A stretch of 64,000 nt of DNA from assembly GCA_977006965.1 (NCBI GenBank), contig OZ345354.1, forward strand, positions 2,108,001-2,172,000, written 5' to 3'. The stretch comes from Phymatolithon calcareum (taxonomy: Eukaryota; Rhodophyta; Florideophyceae; Hapalidiales). The notes below the pieces were generated by a model. It was not told the DNA's origin. It did not search any database and saw only the letters and a program-made list of their open reading frames with translations. Shown one piece after another: positions 55,613 through 64,000 of the stretch; position 1 is the stretch's first letter, and the number at the start of each line of letters is the position of its first letter. Position numbers and translations under genes: made by a program.

Positions 55613-57015
55613 AGAGAGTCTCGAACTCAGTCACATCGGTAGCCATTACATACTGCTCGACACATGCCTTCATCTCAATATAGACTAGTTTTGCCGAGCT
55701 ATCTCGCCAGGCCAAGTTGTATTTGTTGTCAATATGCGACTGTACTGCAAACGGAAGTTGGATTCGTGCTATAGATATCACGTTATCGGTGCTACGTTCA
55801 CGAACCTACTTGAGCGCATACTCAAATCCGGTAAATTTTGGATGAAAAACTTGAAATTCTTCCAGTAAATTGGTGCTCAGCCACTTCTTGTGCATCATTT
55901 CCAAATCAACCAAGGGAGAAGGCCAGTGGCCTGTAAGGTTCAGTGTAGTAGTATGGATGGGTGGCCCTGAGGCCTTGCTTTTCCCCACCATTACAGCCCA
56001 CATGGGCTTACACGCTGTGCCCTCGACTCCGTCGTCCCCTCCGTTTAGGTTTATTTCTAGTATGATATAAGACCGATTTGGTAATATATGGCGGGCTTTC
56101 GGCCGCCGGCCCTCAGTAAAAGGGGCAACCCGTGTTTGGTCCAGATCGACCGTCTTCAGTTCCAACCTTCGCGGACCTTTCGCCTCAGGGAAGGCCTCGC
56201 GTACGACCTCGACTCTACGCCGTCGGTCGAGCCTCGGTCCTAGGACCCTCGCCCCTGTGTCTGCGCACGGACGTTTGTGTCCTCTTGCGATTGGACCCCA
56301 AGTCCGTGTGTGTGTTTTGTTGTTTGCTCTGCCACTATCCTCCATCGGGAGAGACCAATCGCTGGAGCCTTGCACGGCCTCTACGGCCAACCGTTCCCGG
56401 ACTACTTAGAGGCGTCGATCCGCCGATCTACGCTACCACATTCAGGCTCATGCCACCGGGCGACACTGAAATGGAAAAGTCGTCCGACTGTACCCCCGAC
56501 GGCAGTACAATAGCCGCAGGTATCCTCTTTGTCATTGTAGCAGGCTCTTTCCAGATAGACAGCAAGTAAAGCGGTTTGAAAAACTTCTCCCCTATCGTCA
56601 CGTCAGATCCAGCCCCAGTGTCTTCAAAATTATCCTCGCTGTCAGTGACATCAACAACTCCTGCCAAAGCCCGGAGCTTCTTTGATGTATGCCCGAAAGT
56701 AGATTTACGGTTGAGCCCGTCGTCTTCCGCCTCCATTTCAACAGCTGCGTTGAGATATAGATTAGTTCGATATTTTCAATGTGAACATATAGGACGTAAC
56801 AAAAATGAAAAAATTAACGAACCTTCAATGAACTCTTTCTTAATATTATTGTAGCAGGTTCGGAAATAGTTAAGCTTGTGCTCTTTGAAAACTTCTTCCG
56901 AGTTCCACACAGTTTTAGGATCCATATCGGGAGTGATGTCGCCCACTTTAAACTTCATGCGTAGAAGCTGCACTGCTTCCGACTGCTCTGTGAGCTTTTT
57001 GGACTTACTTGACAT
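55613..57015 (-). pseudogene. Transposon accessory gene, copy A, interrupted by a solo LTR
   Basis: Exon 1 is 57015-56823. It is followed by a 78-bp intron (GTTCGT...CGCAG) and exon 2 from 56744. Exon 1 encodes a charged N-terminal part with H-K-L-N-Y-F-R-T-C-Y-N-N-I-K-K-E-F, possibly a Myb/SANT- or trihelix-like helix (inference). Exon 2 has an acidic stretch and a W-K-E-P block. It is cut at 56440 by a 497-bp insertion. Leaving out that insertion and one TTCAG restores the frame into G-H-W-P and M-M-H-K-K-W-L. A TAG at 55806-55808 then interrupts it, although similarity to copy B (63517-64000) continues on both sides: F-H-P-K-x-x-G-F-E, then L-P-F-A-V-Q-S-H-I-D and K-Y-N-L-A-W. It lies divergently from the transposase, as the second gene of PIF/Harbinger elements often does. 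The function is unknown. Confidence 0.6.
55944..56440. mobile_element. Solo-LTR-like insertion, 497 bp
   Basis: It starts TGTAGTAG, ends CTACCACA, and is flanked by perfect TTCAG duplications (55939-55943 and 56441-56445). TG...CA ends with a 5-bp duplication are the mark of LTR retrotransposons, so this is most simply a solo LTR. It is unrelated by eye to the 327-bp LTR at 42357. The ends are inverted over about 21 bp with several mismatches, longer than usual for LTRs, so a small TIR element is the alternative. A TATATGG motif lies near 56085. The insertion point inside a reading frame supports its borders. Confidence 0.75.
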
Positions 57016-58436
57016 TTTGATATCCAGGTATAATGTTTAATACCAGCTGTACTGACGATGAAACGCGGTAAAGGGGTACGGATTGTGATGAATGTTCGGG
57101 ATATGTAGGATTTATCTAGCTCAGTTTGTTTATAAATACCTTTTGAGAATTATAAGAACCCTAATCATGCTATATGTTACGGACGGCGAAAGATATAGAG
57201 CCGAGGACTGAGAAATAGTACTCTTGCTTTGACTTGGCCCGACTTTTGCTGCCCCCTTGTAGATATCTGGATGGTTATCGCCTTACTAGATGAAGAAATG
57301 ATAACCAGAAGGAATGAATATTTGCTCAGTAGACGAGGAGCATGTCACTGGCATGCCGCTTAATAAGAGTGTAACAAGGAGCCGTTGAAGAGATTACAGA
57401 TCCTTATAAATCGTCTGTAGATTTGTTCATTAAAATTTTGAGAAAAAGTTTAACGGGATGTATGATGCAGGGCGATGATCAGACGTGACACCTTTGTTGT
57501 TGATAAAATCTACTCAACCGAACTTTCACAAAAATTTCACGATAGTTTCGCGAAAGTTTTGCTTCTTCTAAATGACTTTTTCGCAAAACCGTAAAGTTTA
57601 GGCAGCGAAAGATGTTCGATACTGGGGTTTTTGCTCCCAGATTTCGCAAATAATGAAACTCATGATCGTCTTTTAGAAGAATATAAGTACCGTGGTATAA
57701 AAAACTAGAACTACGGGCTCCAAAATGCCTTTTTGTTCTTTGAAATTTCGCGCTTTCGGCGAAACTTTCGTTCCGTTTTAGATAATTATTGCCTCAAAAC
57801 GATTTTTTAAAAATATTGGCATAACTGTAAAGTCTCTATCTGTACCTTCATACGTGTTCCATCAATAACAGCCTGTGATCCGGCTATAGGCCTTCCTTCG
57901 CTCTCTTTGTTTAGTCTAGTTTTCTGTATTCGAAAGTTTTCGATAAAGTAGGCGAAAGCTAGCGAAAGTATAAAATGGTCCACAATCCAGATAGTCACTC
58001 TCAGCAATTCTCGTCAACGTAGTTGGCTCTTTTACGCCTTACACTGGGAGCCTGTTTGATGCTATAGCCTTGCTGTGATGTTTTTAGGAAGCAATATTGA
58101 TTACAGATCAAAAATGTCTCTGTGCACTCTATGTATGTAAAGTCACAGATACGTATTTCAGAAATATCCTACCTACTCAGATTATTCAGGCATTAAGTGA
58201 TTTGCTTTTAAATGGTGTTGAAAAACTATGTCATGAACAACTATATCATAAATATAAGTAATTTTCATTTCGAGAGTATAAGCACATTTATAAACTGTCT
58301 AATTTTAGAGTAAAGTCTTCAAGAAGTACCACTACAATCTGATGCTTTACAATTAGTATGATACGATCTTCCAAACTATTACTGCTTATATGCTGTATCG
58401 GACCTTAAAAAGAGAAATGCAAACCCCACACAAAAG
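57016..58436. promoter_or_regulatory. Divergent intergenic region with GCGAAAG motifs
   Basis: Between accessory gene A and the transposase, the heptamer GCGAAAG or its complement recurs within about 57540-57970, for example near 57552, 57607, 57754, 57952 and 57961, often as GCGAAAGT. This is AT-rich DNA where such clustering is unexpected. It could be the transposase-binding or promoter region of the element. A reverse-strand frame at 57807-58007 crosses it and has no recognisable domain. Confidence 0.4.
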
Positions 58437-59349
58437 ATGAGTTCTTTCATTCCATTAGAGCCTGCTATCTTTACAGTCACCGCCGAGCCTATGCCTCGCA
58501 ATTCCTCTGGTGTAAGTGTCCTCTTTTCGTATCGTCGATATCGAGCTTTTTCCAGTTCCTCTCCCATCGCTTGTGCAACAGCATGGAATTTAATGGAATT
58601 GGCATGCTGCCAAAATCAATTCCTGAGCATTTTCTATCGGCATGCATGCTCTTAAAAACATACGCTTCTGAGCACAACAATAGACTCATAGCACAAGTCG
58701 ACGAAAAAACTTTCAGAAAGTGGACTTACATTTTTGTTCATCTGATTTCTACTCTTAAGAAAAAGTCTTTTTCATTTTTAAACTGAATTTATTCTGTCTG
58801 CTCTAATTCTAAGGCTTGTTCTAGATACTCTGGAAAAACCGCTTTTGTGGAAGAAATTGCTGTAGATGCCAGGTCTCCGTTGACAGAACCGATTGCAGAA
58901 TATACGAGCCCACACCATTTAGTACAAAATGGTACTCGCATAAATTTCATGGACCAGGATTGCGCTATGAAGTTGGAGTGTGTATTACAACTGGTCATAT
59001 CGTATGGGTACATGGGCCGTTCCCTCGTGGTTTGTACAGTGATGTACCTATTTTTCGGAATGGTATGAAGAATGCGCTTTTAGATGGAGAGAAGGTGGTC
59101 GCCGATGGCGGCTACAGAGATAGCAAGTGTGAGAAGTATGCATGCAATATGGCTGTTTCTGGTTTATTTCACAGTGAGGCGCGGGCGAGACTGGAAACAG
59201 TGAACCGCCGATTCAAACAATTCTCTGTAGTAGGACAACGTTTTAGACACATTCTAAGTTTGCATTCCAGTTGTTTCCATGCGGCGGAAAATCTAACGCA
59301 GATAATGATAGAGAAAGGAGAGCCACTGTTTAGAATTGATTGTAACTAA
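58437..59349 (+). pseudogene. DDE_Tnp_4-type (PIF/Harbinger- or IS5-like) transposase, broken
   Basis: The order of parts is that of this transposase family. First is R-R-Y-R-A-F followed by C-A-T-A-W-N-L near 58530-58600, then F-L-S-A-C-M-L-L-K-T-Y-A-S-E and K-T-F-R-K-W near 58630-58730. The catalytic block S-V-D-R-T-D-C-R-I is near 58877. Next come W-Y-S-H-K-F-H-G-P-G-L-R-Y-E-V, V-A-D-G-G-Y-R-D near 59105 and L-E-T-V-N-R-R-F-K near 59197, ending G-E-P-L-F-R and a stop at 59349. All three acidic residues survive. The frame changes near 58595 and again between about 58750 and 58825. The second change could be a small intron ending TTGTTCTAG. It lies divergent from accessory gene A. The family is clear; activity is unlikely if the frame changes are real. 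Confidence 0.7.
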
Positions 59350-59920
59350 AATCATCCGCTTATACGTCCAATACCTTGTGTAGATTTCGCAAACTGAAAT
59401 ATTAGCGTTTATATTGGAAATAATAATTTTTCTCTCTAATTATAGAATGGTTATAAAAGTATTTTTATTTTTCTAAAGTTAGGTAACGTTAGAAAAGTTA
59501 GAAACGTTAGATAAGACATAATTTACATTAGTTTCAGCCTTACAGTCAACGTACCACATTCTCTCTCTTCCTAATGTAAAGGACAGCAATTCATGAGAAA
59601 GCACTGTATTCTAGCTCCACGTATTTGCAACCAGTCGCGTAATCTACACCACATTTCGTCAAGGTCCATCGTTATTTCTGTCAGGTCTTAGGAACTAGGT
59701 TTTCTTAAGAACCTTAAGTGCCACGCTCAAGATTGCAGACACAAGCTTGCTTTTCTGTGCCTGTGGTAAGCTTCACACTCAAAAACTGTATTATACGCTG
59801 TCAAAATACTTACAAGGATACACCAAAGTGTAATCATTGCGACACCAATATAGCTTAAAAGAATAGAAAGTAAGGAAAGTAAATCATGGAGTCCTCAGCG
59901 CACCAGCTCAACAGCAGAAT
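59350..59920. other. Spacer with AACGTTAG repeats
   Basis: TAACGTTAG, AAGTTAG and AAACGTTAG cluster at 59476-59516. Matching motifs lie after the hAT-like pseudogene at 62164-62228. Such short sub-terminal repeats are typical binding sites of hAT transposases, so the two clusters may mark the two sides of that element. Confidence 0.4.
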
Positions 59921-61988
59921 ATGGGGCGCAGGAAAGATCCAATTTGGTCCCATTTCACCAAAGCAATCCAAGGATCAAACAGCCTTACTGCATCTCATCC
60001 TAGCCCAAGCTTCAAAATGCTGCGTGTCAGGTGCATACACTGTTTCGTAACAGTTTCATCTACTCCAAACAACATGAAAACTCACATCTCCAACTGCAAA
60101 TGCGTTCCACGGTCAATTGGATGTATGACACCTGCGCCAACAGGGCTCTCGACTGGATCTTTCTCCGATTCTGTATCAGACCATCCCGAAAGAATTCAAA
60201 CGAGCAAACAAGCAGGTCCCTTTCATGTTTTCTCCAAGATGTCATCAAACCGAGTGAAAAGCATGATCTAGACCTTTATTTGGCTCAAGTCATGCATGAA
60301 ACGGCAACTCCCTTTGATTTTTTTGAGCACCCTGGATGGCAAAAGTTTTTCTCGGTTTGCCGGCCTGCCTGGAAGCTGCCATCTCCTTGGTTGCTGGCCG
60401 GAGAGCTTTTAAAAATCATTAACGATGGAAGCTTGACGAAAACGCTACTGGAAATCAAAACTTCACGGGGCAGTATCATCGGTAGTGCTACCAACGTTCT
60501 ATCCAAGTCAATGTGTAGCGTCATCTTGCATACCCCGATTCCTTATTTCATTGAGTACCTGCGCTCAGACTTGAAAAGGGAAACCACAGATAATGTCATT
60601 CTCAAACTTCAGGACACATTGTCTCGATTGGATGAAATAATTGGATTTAAGTATTGCTTTGCTTTTATTTCAGATTCATGCAACAGCATGCGTAAAGTCA
60701 GTCGAGCTGCTACAGAAAAAGGAATGTTCAATTGGGCGTATGGCTGCGTAGCACACAGTCTTCACAAGTTTAGTGAAGATATCGGCAAAGAGTTTATTTT
60801 TGCTAAAGCTGTGAAGGACTCTCTTTACATGTCCAAAACAGTCAAGAAAATCGGCATGATTCGAAAAAATTTTGAAAAGATATGCCTTCGAAAAAACCAC
60901 CGACCTTTGAGCATGACATTGTACTCCAAAACCCGCTGGTCTTCTGTCCATTTAATGCTTTCTCGGCTTCAACGCCTGAAGTCCACTCGCACCTATATGC
61001 CGTATGCCGTATTACATGACAAAGAAGACCTCGGAATCGATGAGAACTTCAATTTTCCGACTAAATTTCAGAGCACTATTACTTCCAACACATTCTGGAT
61101 ATCGGTTCAGCGCAGTATCTAAATGTTTGATACGATATGCAGATGCATTGGCCTGTTGGAGAGCACTTCCTCAACAATGTCGACTGCATATGCCTGCTTC
61201 CTGTTTGTCAGAATTCATATTTCGAGGGCATCTGCTCTAATCGCAGCTCAGAAGAGCACCCTAGACGCTCGCTTGATGTATCAGTGCGGTCGTATTTACT
61301 CACTAGTACATGCTCTGGCTTTCAATTGTGATCTGTTTTTTTCCGACATGTTTACCGATATTGTTCGAAACTTTGGACGTTCATTTGTCCAGCTGGGCAA
61401 CGGAGATTTATCTGAGCAATGTCGCTCGGCTTTTAAACTCATCGCAAAAATCCCAATCATTACGAAGAATTATTACGATACTTCATGGAATTTTCAATCT
61501 CTCCGCATTCATTGTTTTCGTCAGTCAAAGACTGGCAACCCAGGCTTCTTTGGGTACAAGCATCAGCGGTTTATCCAAGTCTTTCTACATCTCTGTGCGA
61601 AGTGTACAAGGCCCCAGGATCTACTGCCGAAGTAGAAAGACATCACGAAACTGGAAAGAAGGTGCTGACTAGAACAAGGGGGCGCTTAGTTGAGAATAGA
61701 ACCGAGCGCCAGGTTGCTGTTGCTTACAAGAGTACGCAGATAAAGACATCACTTCCATCGAAGAGGGGAACTGGATTCGAAGTTGTGCTGCAACGTGTTT
61801 GTCGTTCTGTTTTGACGACACAGGAAGGAGAAGACATCGAAGATATAAGCGCCCAAGACAGCGAAGAGGACGCATCCTTTGTTTCTGAAGAAGAAGTGGA
61901 ACTTTGGGCAAGTATTGGTTCCGCGGAAAGCGCCACCGATATTTTAGACAGTGTCGTCTTCAAGTCAGACTCCCAGTCGCAATTGTAG
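59921..61988 (+). pseudogene. BED-finger hAT transposase, decayed
   Basis: The start M-G-R-R-K-D-P-I-W-S-H-F opens a BED zinc finger with C-x2-C, then H-x3-C near 60018-60095. After a frame change in about 60130-60270 comes the long middle, with S-D-S-C-N-S-M-R-K near 60675. A-Y-G-C-V-A-H-S-L-H-K-F is near 60740 and K-T-R-W-S-S-V-H near 60930. A TAA at 61120-61122 interrupts the same frame, which then continues to 61635. A second frame change near 61490-61560 leads to the dimerisation block (A-P-G-S-T-A-E-V-E-R, then T-R-G-R-L) and an acidic C-terminus at 61988. Domain order and length (about 680 codons) fit a full-length hAT transposase with three lesions. The frame changes could in part be introns. 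Confidence 0.75.
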
Positions 61989-62261
61989 GTTTTGATTCCT
62001 CTCACATGAGAATTGAAGCATGTTGAATGCACCCGATGTAAACTGCCACCTTTATGGTACCATTAAAATAAACATTAAAAATTAGGATGTTCGTTACATT
62101 CTGATATGCAATGAGTGACACGTGTGAGGAGTTCTTGCCACGTGTCGATTATAACTGATGTATAACTAACGTCATTATATCTAATGACGTTTTCTAACGT
62201 TAGAAAACGTTCGATTTTCTAACGTCAGAATAACTAACCATTGTATATCTCTAATCTTATA
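61989..62261. repeat. AACGTTAG-type repeats after the hAT-like gene
   Basis: CTAACGTTAG (a perfect palindrome near 62193), CTAACGTC, ATGACGTT and GAAAACGTTCG crowd 62164-62228. They mirror the cluster at 59476-59516 on the other side of the hAT-like gene. Confidence 0.5.
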
Positions 62262-63408
62262 CAGGGGGGGTCTTCGAATAATGCTATCCCGTGCCAAACT
62301 GATATCACACGCACTATTGGGATATGGCACTATGCAAAATCTATGGGGTGCCGACGATAAGAAGCCCTTTGTTTACTTCTGTAACATCTCCGTTACGAGG
62401 AGCTGGCGCTGTGCCCGACGATTCTGATCACGTCTTGCTGTCTGAAAGATGTTCAGTGCGCGTTGAAGGTGGCTGCTCGCATCCGGCAGATTACATAGGA
62501 ATGCAGCATTTTGCACAGGGCGAAACAGGGCATAGATATCAGAAAGCGTTGGCATTGCAGCCGCGACTTCTTGAACCTCGTCTTCATCGTCAGTATCATT
62601 TGGCACAGTAGCATCCGGTGAAGCTACACGAAAACTGCTGAACTCAGTTTCGTCAATATCGTCCGCAATGTCCGAGATCAGCGCTTCTGCAACTTCGTTA
62701 TCGTCCTCAATCTGCAGCCATTTTTCCACGTCATCCTCGCGTACATCCTTGTCCACTTCATAAAATGAGTGCATCATCTGCAGCTCGACCATACTTTCGG
62801 CAGCCTCATCTACTGTGTCACTCTCAGCTTGCCCAGCCAATGAGGTCGAGATGATACCATGCCGCTTAACGAATTTCTGGCACCAACCAACAGAGGCATT
62901 AAACTTTTCAAATCTTCTCGGTCGGCATCAGTCAGTTGCCCACATTTCAAAAAGCCCTCCCGAACGAGAAAAGCGCGCTCACGAATTAGATCCTGCGTAA
63001 CGGGCAGCTTAATTGAGCTCGCAATTTCGCAGGAACGAAATACTTTCTTGTCAATCTGCGGGTACTGTGCATTTCGCATGGAATTCGAGCTTAGAGACTG
63101 CCCTTCTTCGTTAGCCCTACGAAGCAACTCTTCGGCTTCTTTTCGGAGTTTCGTTATGAATCGAGATGAAACTTTGAATCGCGCCATCACCACTGCTGCC
63201 GGAGTTCCTTTGTTCAGCATATTAAGCGCCTCCAGCTTGTGGTGTAGATTGAGCCGTGTTCTTGTGCCCTTTATGTTGGTCATCATTGTCACCAGCTGAG
63301 AAAACCGGCGGACAGGTGAAGCATATGATAACTGTGCCAACGCGTTAGGGGTAGCACTAATAAGGATGTAGCACTAATAAATTCGGCACGATTCAGCGAC
63401 CCCCCCTG
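62262..63408. mobile_element. pogo/Tigger-like element with TA target duplication
   Basis: It is 1147 bp with perfect 11-bp ends CAGGGGGGGTC. The similarity extends weakly to about 23 bp (GAAT...TGC). TA dinucleotides flank it at 62260-62261 and 63409-63410. TA duplication, CAG ends and a CENP-B-type gene inside agree on the pogo branch of Tc1/mariner. It is inserted close to the right end of the larger nest: removing it rejoins that nest's terminal repeat. Confidence 0.8.
62373..63340 (-). pseudogene. CENP-B-type DNA-binding protein lacking the DDE core
   Basis: Reading on the reverse strand from 63340, the N-terminal part has a psq/CENP-B helix-turn-helix (H-H-K-L-E-A-L-N-M-L-N-K-G and V-M-A-R-F-K-V-S-S-R-F). 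The second CENP-B HTH follows (Y-P-Q-I-D-K-K-V, then L-P-V-T-Q-D-L-I). A one-base frame change near 62920 is needed to reach F-N-A-S-V-G-W-C-Q-K-F-V-K-R-H-G, the expected continuation. Instead of a DDE domain, an acidic block with D-V-E-K-W-L-Q-I follows at once. The C-terminus L-F-R-P, F-Q-T-A-R-R, R-Q-L-L-V-T-E-M-L resembles the ends of Tigger transposases. About 200 residues of catalytic core are therefore missing. It is a dead internally deleted copy or, if the frame change is wrong, a binding-only protein. Confidence 0.65.
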
Positions 63409-63435
63409 TATTTCGAAACTTCCCGCACCCCCCAG

Positions 63436-63516
63436 CTTGCGTGCATTTCAATCCGTCCGAATTCAAGGAGCTGACTGCATCAAAAATGTCTTTATTATGC
63501 AACGCAATGATGATGA
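63436..63516. other. Junction between the nest and accessory gene copy B
   Basis: 80 bp without features, between the right inverted end of the nest and the stop of copy B. The orientation of the inverted end shows that copy B lies outside the nest. Confidence 0.4.
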
Positions 63517-64000
63517 CTAAAAATTTGTGTTATCATTATGAAAACAGCGAGCCCCAAACGCAAATACTGGCACACTTGCCATAAAAGTTTGGTTCATTAA
63601 TGGTACCAAATTATTCGATATCTTGAATAATTTGGTCCCAGGAGAATGCGGGAAATTGCGTAATTTCGAAATTATGGCGAAATTTTCGATTTCTTTTAGG
63701 GTCTACAGAAAATACAACGACATATGTATGACAGATGATGTCTAAACAAACCTCGAATTCGTCAACGTCGTTGACAACTGCGTAGTCTTCCATCTTAGCC
63801 TTGAGATCCACATACAGAATCCTAGAGGCCATGCCCTTCCACGCAAGGTTGTACTTTTTGTCAACGTGGGTCTGCACAGAAAATGGCAGCGGAATCCATG
63901 CAGTGGACTTGACGTCATCGGACACTTTCTCACGCTTCAATTTCAGAGCGTCCTCGAACCCTACTATTTTAGGGTGATAGTACTGAAAGCCGTCCGGGGC
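63517..64000 (-). CDS. Transposon accessory gene, copy B (5' part beyond the window)
   Basis: The reverse-strand coding sequence enters from the right edge and matches copy A at 55613-57015. Shared blocks are F-x-x-x-H-P-K-x-x-G-F-E, then L-P-F-x-V-Q-x-H-x-D, K-Y-N-L-A-W and, near the end, D-V-x-E-F-E. Where copy A has a TAG, copy B reads through (A-L-K-L-K-R-E-K), so copy B is the better preserved. A 49-bp intron (63703-63751, GTTTGT...CTGTAG) is proposed because splicing gives E-T-L right after E-F-E, as in copy A, and then 60 more codons to a TAG at 63517-63519. Copy A has no intron there and stops after E-T-L, so the C-terminus is uncertain. No domain is recognised. It probably belongs to a second transposon extending beyond the window. 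Confidence 0.55.

Larger units (their letters stand above)
55537..63435. mobile_element. Composite DNA-transposon nest with GGGGGGTGCGGGAA inverted ends
   Basis: The left end GGGGGGTGCGGGAACT (from 55539) is matched at the right (ending 63433) by its reverse complement, with about three mismatches over 25 bp. That match is complete only when the pogo-like insertion (62262-63408 plus one TA) is taken out, which joins TTTCGAAAC to TA. Inside are a DDE_Tnp_4-type transposase (forward), a divergent accessory gene (reverse), and a hAT-like pseudogene that may be a further insertion. I find no clear target duplication, so the two ends might come from different copies. Confidence 0.55.

Noticed and set aside
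58379-58689. Reverse-strand frame with a charged, coding-like translation
   Set aside because: The forward strand of the same stretch carries the N-terminal motifs of the DDE_Tnp_4 transposase, so this is its antisense.
1-64000. CRISPR array, bacterial operon, phage or plasmid features
   Set aside because: No regularly spaced repeats, ribosome binding sites or bacterial gene packing. Introns, LTR retrotransposons and TATA boxes show a eukaryotic nuclear sequence.

Overview
The window is nuclear DNA from a eukaryote. Its genes are sparse, short and intron-poor, with spliceosomal introns of 49-124 bp (GT...AG) and TATA boxes about 130-155 bp before the start codons. Long non-coding stretches and a dense pile of LTR, non-LTR and cut-and-paste elements separate them. 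No bacterial operon layout, rRNA or convincing tRNA is visible. My best guess is a red alga with a gene-poor, transposon-rich genome. That is inference from gene style and transposon types, not a proven assignment.

Positions 1-42,300 are the gene-bearing part. A five-to-six-repeat Sel1-like protein lies at 1174-1938. Six paralogous small bZIP-type proteins follow at 9006, 12798, 18606 (reverse strand), 29325, 34679 and 39621. All six have two exons, with a phase-0 intron at exactly the same place inside the DNA-binding basic region. Five of six carry a C-terminal four-cysteine motif (C-x6-C-x4-C-x2-C), and three have a Ser/Met-rich repeat tail. The conserved core promoter and 3' signals suggest real, expressed, recently duplicated genes. 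This clustered bZIP-plus-Cys4 family is the strongest candidate for an undescribed system here. The DNA between the genes holds hairpins, tandem duplications, a 793-bp retroposon with a 12-bp target duplication, a second truncated copy of it, and a decayed LINE reverse-transcriptase tail.

Positions 42,300-64,000 are a transposon graveyard with several nested insertions that can be read base by base. An intact, very young Ty1/copia element (identical 327-bp LTRs, AGTAA target duplication, one 1494-codon gag-pol frame) sits inside the left terminal inverted repeat of a small element, which itself has a perfect 7-bp target duplication. A second member of that small-element family lies at 54,438-55,291 and carries a hAT-like C-terminal remnant. 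A decayed Ty3/gypsy pol fragment and a second LINE fragment lie between them.

From 55.5 to 63.4 kb a composite region is bounded by imperfect inverted repeats (GGGGGGTGCGGGAA). It contains a decayed DDE_Tnp_4 (PIF/Harbinger- or IS5-like) transposase, a divergently oriented accessory gene interrupted by a 497-bp solo-LTR-like insertion, a decayed BED-finger hAT transposase, and an internally deleted pogo/Tigger-like element with a CENP-B-type DNA-binding protein. A second, better preserved copy of the accessory gene runs off the right edge of the window.
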